Of a DNA stretch of 64,000 bases, positions 25,150 through 34,169 are shown in pieces. Within the stretch, counting starts at the first letter, position 1; every line of letters starts with the position of its first letter. The stretch covers positions 1-64,000 of the forward strand of contig NZ_JVOJ01000038.1 of the NCBI RefSeq assembly GCF_001064145.1. The letters are read 5' to 3'. A program made the position numbers and the translations under genes. This DNA is from Sanguibacter keddieii. GTDB lineage: Bacteria > Actinomycetota > Actinomycetes > Actinomycetales > Actinomycetaceae. The notes beneath the pieces were generated by a model. It had not been told where the DNA came from, ran no database searches, and was given only the letters and a program-made list of their open reading frames with translations.

Positions 25150-26946
25150 TCAGCGCTTGGCTCGACGCGATGCGACAACCGCACCAGCGCCAGCGATCAG
25201 AACCGCGACGGCTCCCACGCCCACCCACACGGAGGACGCGCCGGTCGCAGCGAGGGCATCAGCGCGCGCCTGCGCCGGGGTGGAGGAGTTCTGGGCTGCA
25301 GGGGCGGACGCACGCGCCGAATCGCCGCTCGGGGTGATGCCGACGCGAGCGGTCACCGTGCCCTGATTGTCGGCAGGAGCGTTCGTCTCAGGTGCAGCCG
25401 GGGTGGAATCACCGTTTGCAGGAGCGGAAGGCGCGGCAGACGGGTTACCGCCGCCGTTTGCAGGAGCGGGTGCCTCATCCGACGGGGTCTGCTGATCCGG
25501 CGTCGAACCTGCCCCATCGCCCACGGAGGGGTTGTTCCCGTCCTGCTCGACAGACAGCGTCGTGCAACGCGTCAGGGCGTCGCGGTACTCGGTGGCGGTC
25601 AGGTAGCGGCCAGCGTTCTCGCCGCCCTGCAGCGTCACGCCACCATCCTTTTCAGGATGCACGGCGGTCTGCGACGCGATGGATTCCGCAACGCGATCAA
25701 GCTCAGCGTCGATGTCCGCGAGAGAGGTCGCAGGCTTGCTCTCCTCAGCCGAGGCCAGGTACTCGTCCAGAGCAGCCTGAGCGGCGTTCACGGATGCCTG
25801 CGCGTCGATTACGGTCTGCTGGCGATCAGCAGAGGGCGCGGTGTCTGCGGGTGTGGGCGTCGAGGTCGAGGGAGCAGCGGATCCGGCCTTTGCAGGAAGG
25901 CTCGACACGTCGACGGGGAGGGCGACGCCGGGAAGGGTGCCCACCTTGTTCTGCCAGGAGTTGGCACGCTGTGCGTCGCCGCCACCCGCGAGGCCGGAGA
26001 CGTAGTTGGTGTTGTCGGCGCTGAAAGCGGCGCCGTCGAAGCCGTATGCGGACGCAATATCGCCAGTCGTGTGGAAGCGGGACACATCGGGCGAGCCGCC
26101 GGTGATGGCGTAGAACTTCTGAGTGCCGTAGATGCGCGTAAAGTTGCCGTGCTTCGCGATGTGCACGCCGACACCGACAACGTTGTTCTGGGCCAGCATG
26201 TTCTTGTCGTGGCCAGAGGAGTTCTTCCACTGATCAAAAAGGGCGTCCGCCGCCTGCATCGGATTCTTGGAGGTGCCGTAGGCGCCCCACTTATCGCCGA
26301 AGTTTTCGCGGTGGTTGTAGGCGATGTTCTCGCCGGCGTAGGTCGTGTCACCGCCGTCGAGCTTGCCGACGCCGAAGTACTTGTAGTCCGGGTCGTGGCT
26401 GAAGTCGTCGCTGTCCGACATGTGCTTGCTCCACGCACGAGCGTCGGCGGTCACCGTATCGGAGACAACAAGCTCGGGCAGGCCAGCGTTCGCACGGTAG
26501 GCGTTCATCTTCTGAATGACGAGGGCCTCGATGATGCGCGCCTGGGTGGCGTCATCGACCTGGGACCAGTCAACCCAGTCGAGGCCACGGCTTGCGGTAT
26601 CCGCTGCGGGCACAGTCTCACCGGCGGAGGTGGTGGACTCAAGGCCAGCCTGCTGCGCAGCCTCGAGTGCGGCCTGCGCGTCGGCAACGGCTGCGCGCAG
26701 CTCGGACTCACGTGCAGGGTCTAGGGCGGGAGTCGCAGAGTTACCCGCTGCCTCGGCGGCGTAGCTCGCCAAGAGCGGATTGTATTCAGCAGTAATGCGA
26801 CCTTCTGCCCCCGACAGGGCGTTGCAGAAAGCATCGCTGGTCGTCGCGTTTCCCTCAGCGAGGGTGGGGATCACGACCAGGGAAGCTGCGATTGTGGTTG
26901 CAGCGAGGACCACGGACGTGTGTGTACGAGTGAGCTGGAACGACAT
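25150..26946 (-). CDS. Secreted CAP-domain (SCP/PR-1) protein with LAATG sorting signal
   Basis: 598 aa. N-terminal signal peptide (about 1-31), then an Ala/Glu/Gln-rich stretch, and a CAP domain at about residues 140-285 (LVIQKMNAYRANAGLPELV, ADARAWSKHM, GENIAYNH, DQWKNSSGHDKNML). After this come a Ser/Thr/Pro/Asp linker and a second helical region with Cys. The C-terminus is LAATGASSVW, a hydrophobic helix and RRAKR, a sortase signal of the LAXTG kind used by class E sortases. It is therefore probably anchored to peptidoglycan. The molecular role is unknown; CAP proteins bind lipids or act in adhesion. It is monocistronic, with its own terminator and a 266-nt AT-rich upstream gap. No sortase gene is in the window. 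Confidence 0.88.
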   Translation of the reverse strand: MSFQLTRTHTSVVLAATTIAASLVVIPTLAEGNATTSDAFCNALSGAEGRITAEYNPLLASYAAEAAGNSATPALDPARESELRAAVADAQAALEAAQQAGLESTTSAGETVPAADTASRGLDWVDWSQVDDATQARIIEALVIQKMNAYRANAGLPELVVSDTVTADARAWSKHMSDSDDFSHDPDYKYFGVGKLDGGDTTYAGENIAYNHRENFGDKWGAYGTSKNPMQAADALFDQWKNSSGHDKNMLAQNNVVGVGVHIAKHGNFTRIYGTQKFYAITGGSPDVSRFHTTGDIASAYGFDGAAFSADNTNYVSGLAGGGDAQRANSWQNKVGTLPGVALPVDVSSLPAKAGSAAPSTSTPTPADTAPSADRQQTVIDAQASVNAAQAALDEYLASAEESKPATSLADIDAELDRVAESIASQTAVHPEKDGGVTLQGGENAGRYLTATEYRDALTRCTTLSVEQDGNNPSVGDGAGSTPDQQTPSDEAPAPANGGGNPSAAPSAPANGDSTPAAPETNAPADNQGTVTARVGITPSGDSARASAPAAQNSSTPAQARADALAATGASSVWVGVGAVAVLIAGAGAVVASRRAKR

Positions 26947-27173
26947 TGACTACCGGCCTAACACGATGGAACAAAAACAGGTAAATCTTTCCATGCGGTA
27001 CAGCATTTTTCAAGGTTTTTTCAGTAAGTCTTTACAGGTGAATCCACCTAATTCCAAGGCTTTCTCAGTTTGACAGATTTTGAACATCCCATATGCCGAT
27101 ACCGAAACGTTATATTTCGGATCAATCGACTGACCACGCTGCAACCACAAGCATGACCACCGCTCATGCAATA

Positions 27174-27209
27174 AAAATATCGACATCCGAAATCGGATGT
27201 CGATATTTT
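27174..27209 (-). terminator. Terminator of tRNA-Ala
   Basis: Perfect 17-bp stem AAAATATCGACATCCGA / TCGGATGTCGATATTTT with an AA loop, 4 nt beyond the tRNA 3' end. The A/U flanks supply the U-tract. Confidence 0.85.
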
Positions 27210-27212
27210 CTG

Positions 27213-27285
27213 TGGAGCTAGGGGGATTCGAACCCCCGACCTCTTCCATGCCATGGAAGCGCGCTACCAACTGCGCCATAGCCCC
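27213..27285 (-). tRNA. tRNA-Ala (anticodon GGC)
   Basis: 73 nt fold as a standard cloverleaf: acceptor GGGGCTA/TAGCTCC, D-arm GCGC..GCGC, anticodon stem CTTCC/GGAAG with loop ATGGCAT (anticodon GGC, decoding GCC), and T-arm GGGGG-TTCGAAT-CCCCC. Discriminator base A. The CCA end is not encoded. Confidence 0.96.
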
Positions 27286-27420
27286 GTATTTAGTTCGTCG
27301 CCGTGGCGACCTGATAAATAATAGCGGACCTTTCGAGAACGATGCAAATCCAATCGAGTGCCCCTCGTCACAACATTCAAAAAGCCTGAGAGTCCGCGGC
27401 GACGAGGGGCCCGAGAGCCA

Positions 27421-28155
27421 TCACGCCCCCAAAATATCCTCGCGAGAGCCAATGTTGTGCGACGCCAGGCGCCACCCGTTGATCGCTGCGCTCTTGGAGG
27501 TCGACATCCCCACGGGCACGAGCTCTGACCAGTGGCAGTTATCGACGCCGCGCAGCCCATTGAAGACCGCCGGATCCAGGCCCAGCAGCGACACGATGCC
27601 ACGCGCGATCGCTGAGCCATGCGAAACGACGATCAAAGACTGGTCGTCTCGACACGCGCGTGCCGCTTCCAGGACGGCATCGCGAACGCGCTCGCCCACG
27701 GCCTCGGACCGTTCCACCTCGGCGAGGTCGCACTCCCCCTGCGCGCGATACTGCGCGTAGGCCTCGGGCTGCTCGCTGGCGATCTCCTCGTAGGTCTTGC
27801 CCTCGAAGCTCCCGTAGAAGCGCTCCGTGAGCCGCTCGTCGAGCTCCGGTCCCTCGCAGGGATATCCAGCGATGTCAAAGACGCGAGCGATGATCCTCGC
27901 GGTATCGACCGCACGCCCCAGGGGCGAACTCACGATACGCACTCCCCCGTCGTCGTAGCTGCGTCCATCTTCGGCGGCAAACATGCCCACCTCGGCGCTT
28001 GGCTCGCACAGGCGACTCACCAGCACACCGGCGGCACCCGCCGCCTGGGAGCGTCCGGCCTCGTTCAAGGGCTCATCAATACGCCCCTGAAAGCGCCGCG
28101 CGACATTGAAGTCGGTCTGGCCGTGGCGCAGCAGGACAATCCGCGAGGCGCTCAC
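27421..28155 (-). CDS. Histidine phosphatase (phosphoglycerate mutase-like)
   Basis: 244 aa. The catalytic LLRHGQTDFN (His11 in RHG) is at the N-terminus; the second catalytic part is VVSHGSAIARG near residue 185, with a Glu in ERFYGSFEGKTYEEI. It is the cobalamin-phosphatase/broad-specificity PhoE type; substrate unknown. It starts at GTG 28155, overlapping the rsfS stop by GTGA. In many actinobacteria this gene follows nadD-rsfS, a spacing conserved here, and it is the last gene of the obgE-proB-proA-nadD-rsfS run. Confidence 0.88.
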   Translation of the reverse strand: MSASRIVLLRHGQTDFNVARRFQGRIDEPLNEAGRSQAAGAAGVLVSRLCEPSAEVGMFAAEDGRSYDDGGVRIVSSPLGRAVDTARIIARVFDIAGYPCEGPELDERLTERFYGSFEGKTYEEIASEQPEAYAQYRAQGECDLAEVERSEAVGERVRDAVLEAARACRDDQSLIVVSHGSAIARGIVSLLGLDPAVFNGLRGVDNCHWSELVPVGMSTSKSAAINGWRLASHNIGSREDILGA

Positions 28156-28577
28156 TGGGCGGCCTCCACACCGTGCGCGGCGGCACGCTCGGCAGCAGCG
28201 GCGCGGGCCTCGTCGATGTCGACATCGATCGGCACGGCCGGGCAGTCGCCCCACAGGCGCTCGAGGGCGTAGTACTCGCGCTCCTCCTCGGACAGAACGT
28301 GCACGAGCAGATCCGAGTAGTCCAGGAGCACCCAGGTGCCCTCCGCGCGCCCCTCGATGTGGGCGGGACGGCGATGGTGCTCGGCCCAGATGCGATCCAT
28401 GATGTCCTCGGCGATGGCGCGCACCTGACGGTCCGTCGGTGCCGAGACAACCACGAAGGCGTCCGCCAGGGCGAGCTTGCTGGTCACGTCGACAAGCACC
28501 GGGTTGATGCCGCCGCGGTCGTGCGCGGCGCGAGCAACCAGGCTCGCCAGTTCTGCGGTAGCGTCGGGAAGGCTCAC
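28152..28577 (-). CDS. rsfS: Ribosomal silencing factor RsfS
   Basis: 141 aa. It binds ribosomal protein uL14 and blocks subunit joining when nutrients are short. The family core is visible: DVTSKLALADAFVVVSA, RQVRAIAEDIMDRI, EGRAEGTWVLLDYSDLLVHV and ERLWGDCP. GTG 28577 is set by SD AAGGAG 6 nt upstream. It is 13 nt downstream of nadD, the common nadD-rsfS arrangement. Confidence 0.94.
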   Translation of the reverse strand: MSLPDATAELASLVARAAHDRGGINPVLVDVTSKLALADAFVVVSAPTDRQVRAIAEDIMDRIWAEHHRRPAHIEGRAEGTWVLLDYSDLLVHVLSEEEREYYALERLWGDCPAVPIDVDIDEARAAAAERAAAHGVEAAQ

Positions 28578-28590
28578 GTTTCTCCTTGGG

Positions 28591-29301
28591 TTAGAACCGG
28601 TACAGGCCGTATTTGTTGATGTATTGGACGACGCCGTCGGGCACCAGATACCACACTGGTTTGCCATCTTCGACGCGCGTGCGGCAGTCCGTCGACGAGA
28701 TCGCCATAGCGGGGACCTCCAGCAGCGACACGGACTCGTGCGGCAGACCAGGATCCGACAGATTGTGTCCGGGGCGCGTCACGCCGATAAAGTGCGCCTG
28801 CTCGAAGAGCTTATCGGCATCCTTCCACTGCGCGATCTGCGCGAGCGCATCGGCACCCGTAATGAAGTAGAAATCCGAGTCCGGGTATTCGCGCGACAGG
28901 TCAGCCAGCGTGTCGATCGTGTAGGTCGTCCCACCGCGGTCAATGTCCACACGAGACACGGCAAAACGAGGGTTCGAGGCGGTTGCGATAACCGTCATCA
29001 GGTAGCGGTGCTCCGCCGAGGTGACGCGTCGATCCGCCTTGAAGGGCTGCACGGCGGCCGGCACGAAGACGACCTGGTCGAGGCCGAAGACGTCCATGAC
29101 CTCGGAGGCCGCAACGAGGTGACCGTGGTGGATCGGATCGAAAGTGCCGCCCATGATGCCTATCGCGCGGCGCCGACGCAGCGCGCGCGGGGGATGCTGG
29201 GGCGAGGCCGGGGCCGCGGTCGCCCCCGCCGTGGCCTCGGTGGTCTTTTCGATCGCGGCCTCCTCCGAGGCAGGCGACGCGTGGTTGTCCTGCGCGCTCA
29301 C
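28591..29301 (-). CDS. nadD: Nicotinate-nucleotide adenylyltransferase
   Basis: 236 aa; makes deamido-NAD from NaMN and ATP. The nucleotidyltransferase motif [11 protein letters not shown] is at residues 51-61, and the [10 protein letters not shown] block near the C-terminus is the ATP-binding ISSTXXR. GTG 29301 overlaps the proA stop (GTGA). This leaves a low-complexity N-terminal extension of about 43 residues that typical NadD lacks; no better internal start precedes [10 protein letters not shown]. Confidence 0.93.
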   Translation of the reverse strand: MSAQDNHASPASEEAAIEKTTEATAGATAAPASPQHPPRALRRRRAIGIMGGTFDPIHHGHLVAASEVMDVFGLDQVVFVPAAVQPFKADRRVTSAEHRYLMTVIATASNPRFAVSRVDIDRGGTTYTIDTLADLSREYPDSDFYFITGADALAQIAQWKDADKLFEQAHFIGVTRPGHNLSDPGLPHESVSLLEVPAMAISSTDCRTRVEDGKPVWYLVPDGVVQYINKYGLYRF

Positions 29302-30596
29302 GGGCGGATCGTTCCTTCTCCCTCGTAGATCCACGTGGTCGTCGTCAGCTCCGCCAGACCCATCGGGCCGCGCGCGTGCAGCTTCTGCGTCGAGATACCC
29401 ACCTCAGCGCCCAGACCCAACTGGCCGCCGTCCGTGAAGCGCGTCGAGGCGTTCACGGCGATAGCAGCGGCATCAATGCCCGATCGGAACGCGCGCACGA
29501 CAGCCACGTCGGACGCCACGATGCCTTCGGTATGACCCGTGGAATAGCGGCGAATGTGGTCGATCGCCTCGTCAACGTCGGCGACGACGCGCACAGCCAG
29601 GTCCATCGACAGGTACTCGGTCTCCCAATCGGCCTCGGTCGCGTCGACGATCATCTCAGCATCGATCGAAGGCTGGCCGTCGACGACGGCCCGGGTGGCC
29701 TCGTCCGCGTGGATCGTCACGCCCGCCGTCGTCAGACGGGTGAGCGCGGCGACGAGGAAGCGCTCGGCGACGTCGGCGTGCACGAGCAGCGTCTCCGCCG
29801 CGTTGCACACGCCCACGCGCTGCGTCTTCGCGTTCATGATGATGGCCTCGGCGGCCTCCAGGTCAGCGGAGGCGTCCACGTACACGTGGCAGTTGCCCGT
29901 GCCCGTCTCGATGACCGGAACCCGCGACTCTTCGACGACCGCATTGATGAGTCCAGCTCCCCCTCGCGGAATCAGCGCATCAATCGCTCCACGCGCGCGC
30001 ATCATCGCTCGGGCGCCCGCGCGTCCCCACGGATCCACCGTGGCGATCGCATCGGCGGGCAGGCCGACGGACGTGAGTGCATCGCGGCACACCTCGATGA
30101 GGACGCGATTCGAAGACTGTGCGGCGCTTCCACCGCGCAGCACGACCGCGTTTCCTGCCTTCAGGGCAAGCGAGGCGGCATCGATCGTCACGTTGGGGCG
30201 GGCCTCGTAGATGATCCCGATAACGCCCAGGGGGACGCGCTCCTGCGTCACACGCAGACCGATATCGGTGCGCATGCCGCGAACCACCTGACCGATCGGG
30301 TCCGGCAGACCCGCGATCTCACGGACGGCCTCGGCGATTCCACGAATACGATCGGGGGTCAGCGCGAGGCGGTCCAACAGGCCCTCGCTCATCTGCTCCG
30401 CGCGACCGCGGGCGACATCTTCAGCATTAGCGGCCAGGATCTGGTCACTGCGATCAATGAGCGCAGCAGCGATCGCCTCGAGACCGCGGTTCTTGACCTG
30501 GGTCGTCGCGTTCGCAAGCACTCGCGCTGCGGCGCGAGCGGCATCGGTCACCTGGGAAATATCTGCAGCAGTATCCACCGGGCCATCATGGCACAC
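29298..30596 (-). CDS. proA: Glutamate-5-semialdehyde dehydrogenase (gamma-glutamyl phosphate reductase)
   Basis: 432 aa; second step of proline synthesis, NADPH-dependent reduction of glutamyl-5-phosphate. Seen: [41 protein letters not shown] and the catalytic Cys in [12 protein letters not shown]. The GTG at 30596 gives a 19-nt gap from proB; GTG 30578 is an equally possible start six codons in. It couples by GTGA to nadD. Confidence 0.95.
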   Translation of the reverse strand: MCHDGPVDTAADISQVTDAARAAARVLANATTQVKNRGLEAIAAALIDRSDQILAANAEDVARGRAEQMSEGLLDRLALTPDRIRGIAEAVREIAGLPDPIGQVVRGMRTDIGLRVTQERVPLGVIGIIYEARPNVTIDAASLALKAGNAVVLRGGSAAQSSNRVLIEVCRDALTSVGLPADAIATVDPWGRAGARAMMRARGAIDALIPRGGAGLINAVVEESRVPVIETGTGNCHVYVDASADLEAAEAIIMNAKTQRVGVCNAAETLLVHADVAERFLVAALTRLTTAGVTIHADEATRAVVDGQPSIDAEMIVDATEADWETEYLSMDLAVRVVADVDEAIDHIRRYSTGHTEGIVASDVAVVRAFRSGIDAAAIAVNASTRFTDGGQLGLGAEVGISTQKLHARGPMGLAELTTTTWIYEGEGTIRP

Positions 30597-30615
30597 GAGA
30601 GCCTGTCAAGCCGCG

Positions 30616-31743
30616 TCAGTCAGCGCTCAGCGCAGAAAATGCGTCGCCCAACACCGCCAGGTCGTCGCGGTGGATTGCCGGCCTGGGGTGCTCATGGCCC
30701 GCGGCTTGCAGCTCCGCGGTGCCCGAGCCGGCGATCTCAGCCAGCGTGTCGGAGTCGTATCCCGACACGCCGCGGGCGACCAGGCCCGTCGGAGACGCCA
30801 CGTCGACGACGTCGCCGGCCTCGAAGTGCCCAAGCACGGAACGCACGCCTGCGACCAGCAGAGACTTCTTGCCGACTGTGATCGCCTGAGCGGCACCCTC
30901 GTCGACGATGATCTCGCCGCGCGACGGAGCCACGTGGGCGATCCACAGGCGGCGCGAGGCCGGACGCTCCTGCGAGGGCTCAAACCATGTGCCGACCCTC
31001 TGACCCGCAAGCACCGCCTCCAACGCGTCCGCGCATGCCAGCTGCACGCCGATACCGCTGGTGGTCGCCAACATGGCGGCCTGCACCTTCGTCGCCATGC
31101 CGCCCGTGCCCACACGGGAGCCCGCGCCCGTCACGAGCACGCTCATGAGGTCGTCCGCGCTCTCAACACGCTCGATGAGCTTCGAGCCCGGGTGGTCCGG
31201 AGGAGCGGTGTAGAGGCCGTCCACATCCGTCAGCAGCACGAGAGCGTCAGCCTTGATCATCTGCGCGATGAGCGCAGCGAGGCGATCGTTATCTCCAAAA
31301 CGCAGCTCGCGGGTGGTCACCGCGTCGTTTTCGTTGAGAATCGGGACGACTCCGAGTCCGAGGAGGCGCGTCAGCGAGGCGCGCACGTTCGTGTAGTGGT
31401 CGCGGCGCATCACGTCGTCCGTGGTCAGCAGAACCTGCGCGGCATCCAGGTGATGCGCCTGGAAGGCGGCCGTCCACCTCGCCATCAAAAGCCCCTGCCC
31501 CATCGCGGCAGCGGCCTGCACGCTCGGCAGGTCCTTCGGTTTCGAAGCGAAACCGAGCGGATCAAGGCCCGCCGCGACCGCGCCCGACGACACGATGACG
31601 ACCTCGCGATCCGCCCCGCGCCAGCGCGCCACGAGGCGCGCAATCGAGTCAATACGGTTCAGATCCAGACCGCCGTCCTCGCGCGTGAGCGACGACGAGC
31701 CGATCTTGACGACGATGCGAGAAGCCGCGGACACTCCGCTCAT
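30616..31743 (-). CDS. proB: Glutamate 5-kinase
   Basis: 375 aa; first step of proline synthesis and the feedback-inhibited one. The amino-acid-kinase fold has [10 protein letters not shown] near residue 10, [25 protein letters not shown] and [14 protein letters not shown]-terminal PUA domain (about 285-365) is present. ATG 31743 overlaps the obgE stop (ATGA). Confidence 0.95.
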   Translation of the reverse strand: MSGVSAASRIVVKIGSSSLTREDGGLDLNRIDSIARLVARWRGADREVVIVSSGAVAAGLDPLGFASKPKDLPSVQAAAAMGQGLLMARWTAAFQAHHLDAAQVLLTTDDVMRRDHYTNVRASLTRLLGLGVVPILNENDAVTTRELRFGDNDRLAALIAQMIKADALVLLTDVDGLYTAPPDHPGSKLIERVESADDLMSVLVTGAGSRVGTGGMATKVQAAMLATTSGIGVQLACADALEAVLAGQRVGTWFEPSQERPASRRLWIAHVAPSRGEIIVDEGAAQAITVGKKSLLVAGVRSVLGHFEAGDVVDVASPTGLVARGVSGYDSDTLAEIAGSGTAELQAAGHEHPRPAIHRDDLAVLGDAFSALSAD

Positions 31744-33263
31744 GACTGATCCGACGCGTCGGTCCAGTGCCCGGCCTGACGCTCCGTCCACAGCTCGTCA
31801 CGGGCAGCGGTCTTGGCGTCCATCACCTGGTGGTACACCTCGCGACGTTCCTTACGGCTTGGGCGCGCGTTCTGGTCCAGGCGCAGGTCGGTGCCGCGCG
31901 AACCCAGCAGCTCCGGTCCCGTCGTCAGGGTCGGCTCCCAGTCGAAGACGACGCCTCCATCCAGGTCACCGATCACGACGGTGTCGCCGGCGAGGGCACC
32001 GGCCTTCATCAGCTCGTCCTCGACGCCCGCGGCGTTCAGGCGATCCGCAAGGTAGCCCACGGCCTCGTCGTTGGCGAAGTCGGTCTGACGCACCCAGCGC
32101 TCCGGCTTGTCGCCGCGCACCTGGAAGACTTCCTCGCCGTCCTTGCGGGTCTTGCGCACCGTGATCTCCACGCTGCGACCGACGGCCTTCGGACGGATAA
32201 CGGGACGGGCGGCCTCGAGGGCGGGACGCTTCGCGCGCTCCGCCTCGACGATGCCGGCCAGAGCAAAGGACAGCTCCTTGAGGCCCTCGTGGGACACGGC
32301 GGACACCTCGAAGACGGGCCAGCCGAAAGACTCCAGGTCCGGGCGCGTGATCTCAGCGAGATCGCGGCCGTCCGGAATATCGATCTTGTTCAGGACGATG
32401 ACACGGGGGCGCTCCATAATCGGCACGTAGCCCTCGACCTGCGTCAGGTCACCCTGGTAGGCCTCCAGCTCGGCCTCGATGATGCGCAGGTCCTCAACCG
32501 GCTCGCGATCCGTCTCAAAGGCGGCGGTGTCGAGCACGTGCACAATGACGGCGCAACGCTCAATGTGGCGCAGGAAGTCGAGGCCGAGGCCTCGTCCCTG
32601 GGAGGCACCGGGAATCAGACCGGGAACGTCGGCGACCGTGTAGCGTGTGTCGCCGGCCGACACGACGCCCAGGTTCGGGACCAGCGTCGTGAAGGGGTAA
32701 TCGGCGATCTTCGGGCGCGCCGAGCTCAGGGCGGCAATCAGCGAGGACTTTCCGGCCGACGGGAAGCCGACGAGAGCCACGTCCGCGACGGACTTCAGCT
32801 CAAGGATGACCTCGCGCTCCTCGCCGGGTTCGCCCAGAAGCGCAAAGCCGGGCGCCTTGCGTGCCTTCGACGCCAGCGCCGCGTTGCCCAGGCCACCGCG
32901 GCCGCCCTCGGCGACCACATAGCGGGCGCCCGCCCCCGTCAGGTCGGCGAGCAGCTCACCCGACATCGACTTGACGACCGTCCCCTCGGGAACCGGCAGG
33001 ATGATGTCCGCGCCGGTCTTACCCTGGCGGAAATCACCCATGCCGGGCGTGCCGTTATCCGCACGACGATGCGGGCTGCGGTGGTAGTTCAGCAGCGTGG
33101 TCTCCTGCTCACTCACCTCAAGGATGACCGAGCCGCCATTGCCGCCGTCTCCGCCGTCAGGGCCGGCCAGCGGCTTGAACTTTTCACGCTTAATCGAGGC
33201 AACGCCGTTACCACCGTTGCCACCCATCGCATGCAGAGTCACGCGATCCACGAAGTCTGCCAC
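31740..33263 (-). CDS. obgE: Obg family GTPase (ObgE/CgtA)
   Basis: 507 aa ribosome-associated GTPase. The N-terminal Gly-rich Obg fold starts [18 protein letters not shown]; the G domain has [24 protein letters not shown] and [11 protein letters not shown], and a C-terminal OCT domain follows (about 350-430) with an extra tail of about 70 residues. GTG start with SD AGGAG. It lies after rplU-rpmA, as in most bacteria, separated by a terminator-like hairpin. Confidence 0.96.
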   Translation of the reverse strand: MADFVDRVTLHAMGGNGGNGVASIKREKFKPLAGPDGGDGGNGGSVILEVSEQETTLLNYHRSPHRRADNGTPGMGDFRQGKTGADIILPVPEGTVVKSMSGELLADLTGAGARYVVAEGGRGGLGNAALASKARKAPGFALLGEPGEEREVILELKSVADVALVGFPSAGKSSLIAALSSARPKIADYPFTTLVPNLGVVSAGDTRYTVADVPGLIPGASQGRGLGLDFLRHIERCAVIVHVLDTAAFETDREPVEDLRIIEAELEAYQGDLTQVEGYVPIMERPRVIVLNKIDIPDGRDLAEITRPDLESFGWPVFEVSAVSHEGLKELSFALAGIVEAERAKRPALEAARPVIRPKAVGRSVEITVRKTRKDGEEVFQVRGDKPERWVRQTDFANDEAVGYLADRLNAAGVEDELMKAGALAGDTVVIGDLDGGVVFDWEPTLTTGPELLGSRGTDLRLDQNARPSRKERREVYHQVMDAKTAARDELWTERQAGHWTDASDQS

Positions 33264-33294
33264 TGTTGCTCCTGAGGACTGAAATGAATAGTGA

Positions 33295-33325
33295 AAAGGG
33301 CGCCCGGCAACGCCGGACGCCCTTT
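33295..33325 (-). terminator. Hairpin between rpmA and obgE
   Basis: AAAGGGCGCCCGGC / GCCGGACGCCCTTT, a 14-bp stem with one mismatch and a 3-nt loop, ending in TTT on the minus strand. It may terminate or attenuate readthrough from the ribosomal-protein genes into obgE. Confidence 0.65.
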
Positions 33326-33337
33326 ATGCGCGCGGTC

Positions 33338-33595
33338 TCAGGCAGAGACCGGCGAAACGCTGACGACCTTGCGATCGCGCTTGCGGCCGAACTCAACCGC
33401 GCCGGCGCGCAGGGCGAACAGGGTGTCATCCTTGCCACGGCCAACGCCGTCGCCAGGGTGGAAGTGGGTGCCGCGCTGACGAACGATGATCTCACCAGCG
33501 TTGACCAGCTGGCCGCCGTAGCGCTTCACGCCGAGGCGCTGCGCGTTCGAGTCGCGACCGTTACGGGAGGAACCAAGGCCCTTCTTATGTGCCAT
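33338..33595 (-). CDS. rpmA: 50S ribosomal protein L27 (bL27)
   Basis: 85 aa, typical length. N-terminus [16 protein letters not shown] and the core [20 protein letters not shown] identify it. There is no N-terminal propeptide. It follows rplU by 34 nt. Confidence 0.97.
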   Translation of the reverse strand: MAHKKGLGSSRNGRDSNAQRLGVKRYGGQLVNAGEIIVRQRGTHFHPGDGVGRGKDDTLFALRAGAVEFGRKRDRKVVSVSPVSA

Positions 33596-33629
33596 CAGTT
33601 GCTACTTTCTGCTCGTGGGAACGTCGGGT

Positions 33630-33950
33630 TCAGGCGATCTCGGTGATCTTGACGACCGACATCTTCTGACGGTGTCCCTGGCGCTTGCGGTAGCCCGACT
33701 TGTTCTTGTACTTAATGATGGAAATCTTGGGGCCCTTGGCCGAGTCAACAACCTCAGCCTTGACGGAAACCTTGCCCAGCTTGGCTGCGTCAACGGTGAT
33801 GGCGTCGCCATCCACCAGCATCAGCGGCTGGAGCTCGATGCTCGAACCGATTTCTTCTGCCAGCTTGTCGACGACGACGACGTCACCGACGGACACCTTT
33901 TCCTGCCGGCCGCCAGCCTTGACGATCGCGTAGACCACGTTGGAGCTCAT
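33630..33950 (-). CDS. rplU: 50S ribosomal protein L21 (bL21)
   Basis: 106 aa from ATG 33950; GTG 33938 would give the 102-aa form starting VVYAIVKAGGRQ, closer to the usual family start. The C-terminal KYKNKSGYRKRQGHRQ is characteristic. The first gene of rplU-rpmA, with an approximately 90-nt leader. Confidence 0.95.
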   Translation of the reverse strand: MSSNVVYAIVKAGGRQEKVSVGDVVVVDKLAEEIGSSIELQPLMLVDGDAITVDAAKLGKVSVKAEVVDSAKGPKISIIKYKNKSGYRKRQGHRQKMSVVKITEIA

Positions 33951-34045
33951 CTCTTCTCGTATTCGTAACCGGAATCGCGCCTCGAAACTGCCGAGGACTT
34001 GTCTCATTGTCATGATTCCGTTGGCGCTTGTTGCGCCGACGATCA

Positions 34046-34075
34046 AATTTAGCCGATTCGCACGCCGGATTGCAA
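34046..34075 (-). promoter_or_regulatory. rplU promoter
   Basis: On the minus strand TTGCAA (34070-34075), 18 nt, TAAATT (34046-34051). The leader downstream holds a small GGCGC/GCGCC hairpin (34023-34037), a possible site for ribosomal-protein feedback. Confidence 0.6.
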
Positions 34076-34129
34076 GCCGGCACGGTCACGGGCGGGCGTG
34101 AAGTGCTGTGCGATTCCACACCCTACGCT

Positions 34130-34157
34130 CGGGGGAGGGATGATCGCCCCTCCCCCG
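34130..34157 (-). terminator. Terminator of the RNase E/G gene
   Basis: CGGGGGAGGG / CCCTCCCCCG, perfect 10-bp stem with an 8-nt loop, 13 nt after the stop codon. Confidence 0.7.
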
Positions 34158-34169
34158 GCGCCTGAAGCA

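Noticed and set aside
24752-25366. 204-codon frame in the gene-free region
   Set aside because: No SD, runs into the antisense of the CAP gene, and has Ala/Pro/Thr low complexity only.
27174-27209. Riboswitch or sRNA hairpin near the tRNA
   Set aside because: Position, perfect stem and A/U flanks fit a plain terminator of tRNA-Ala.
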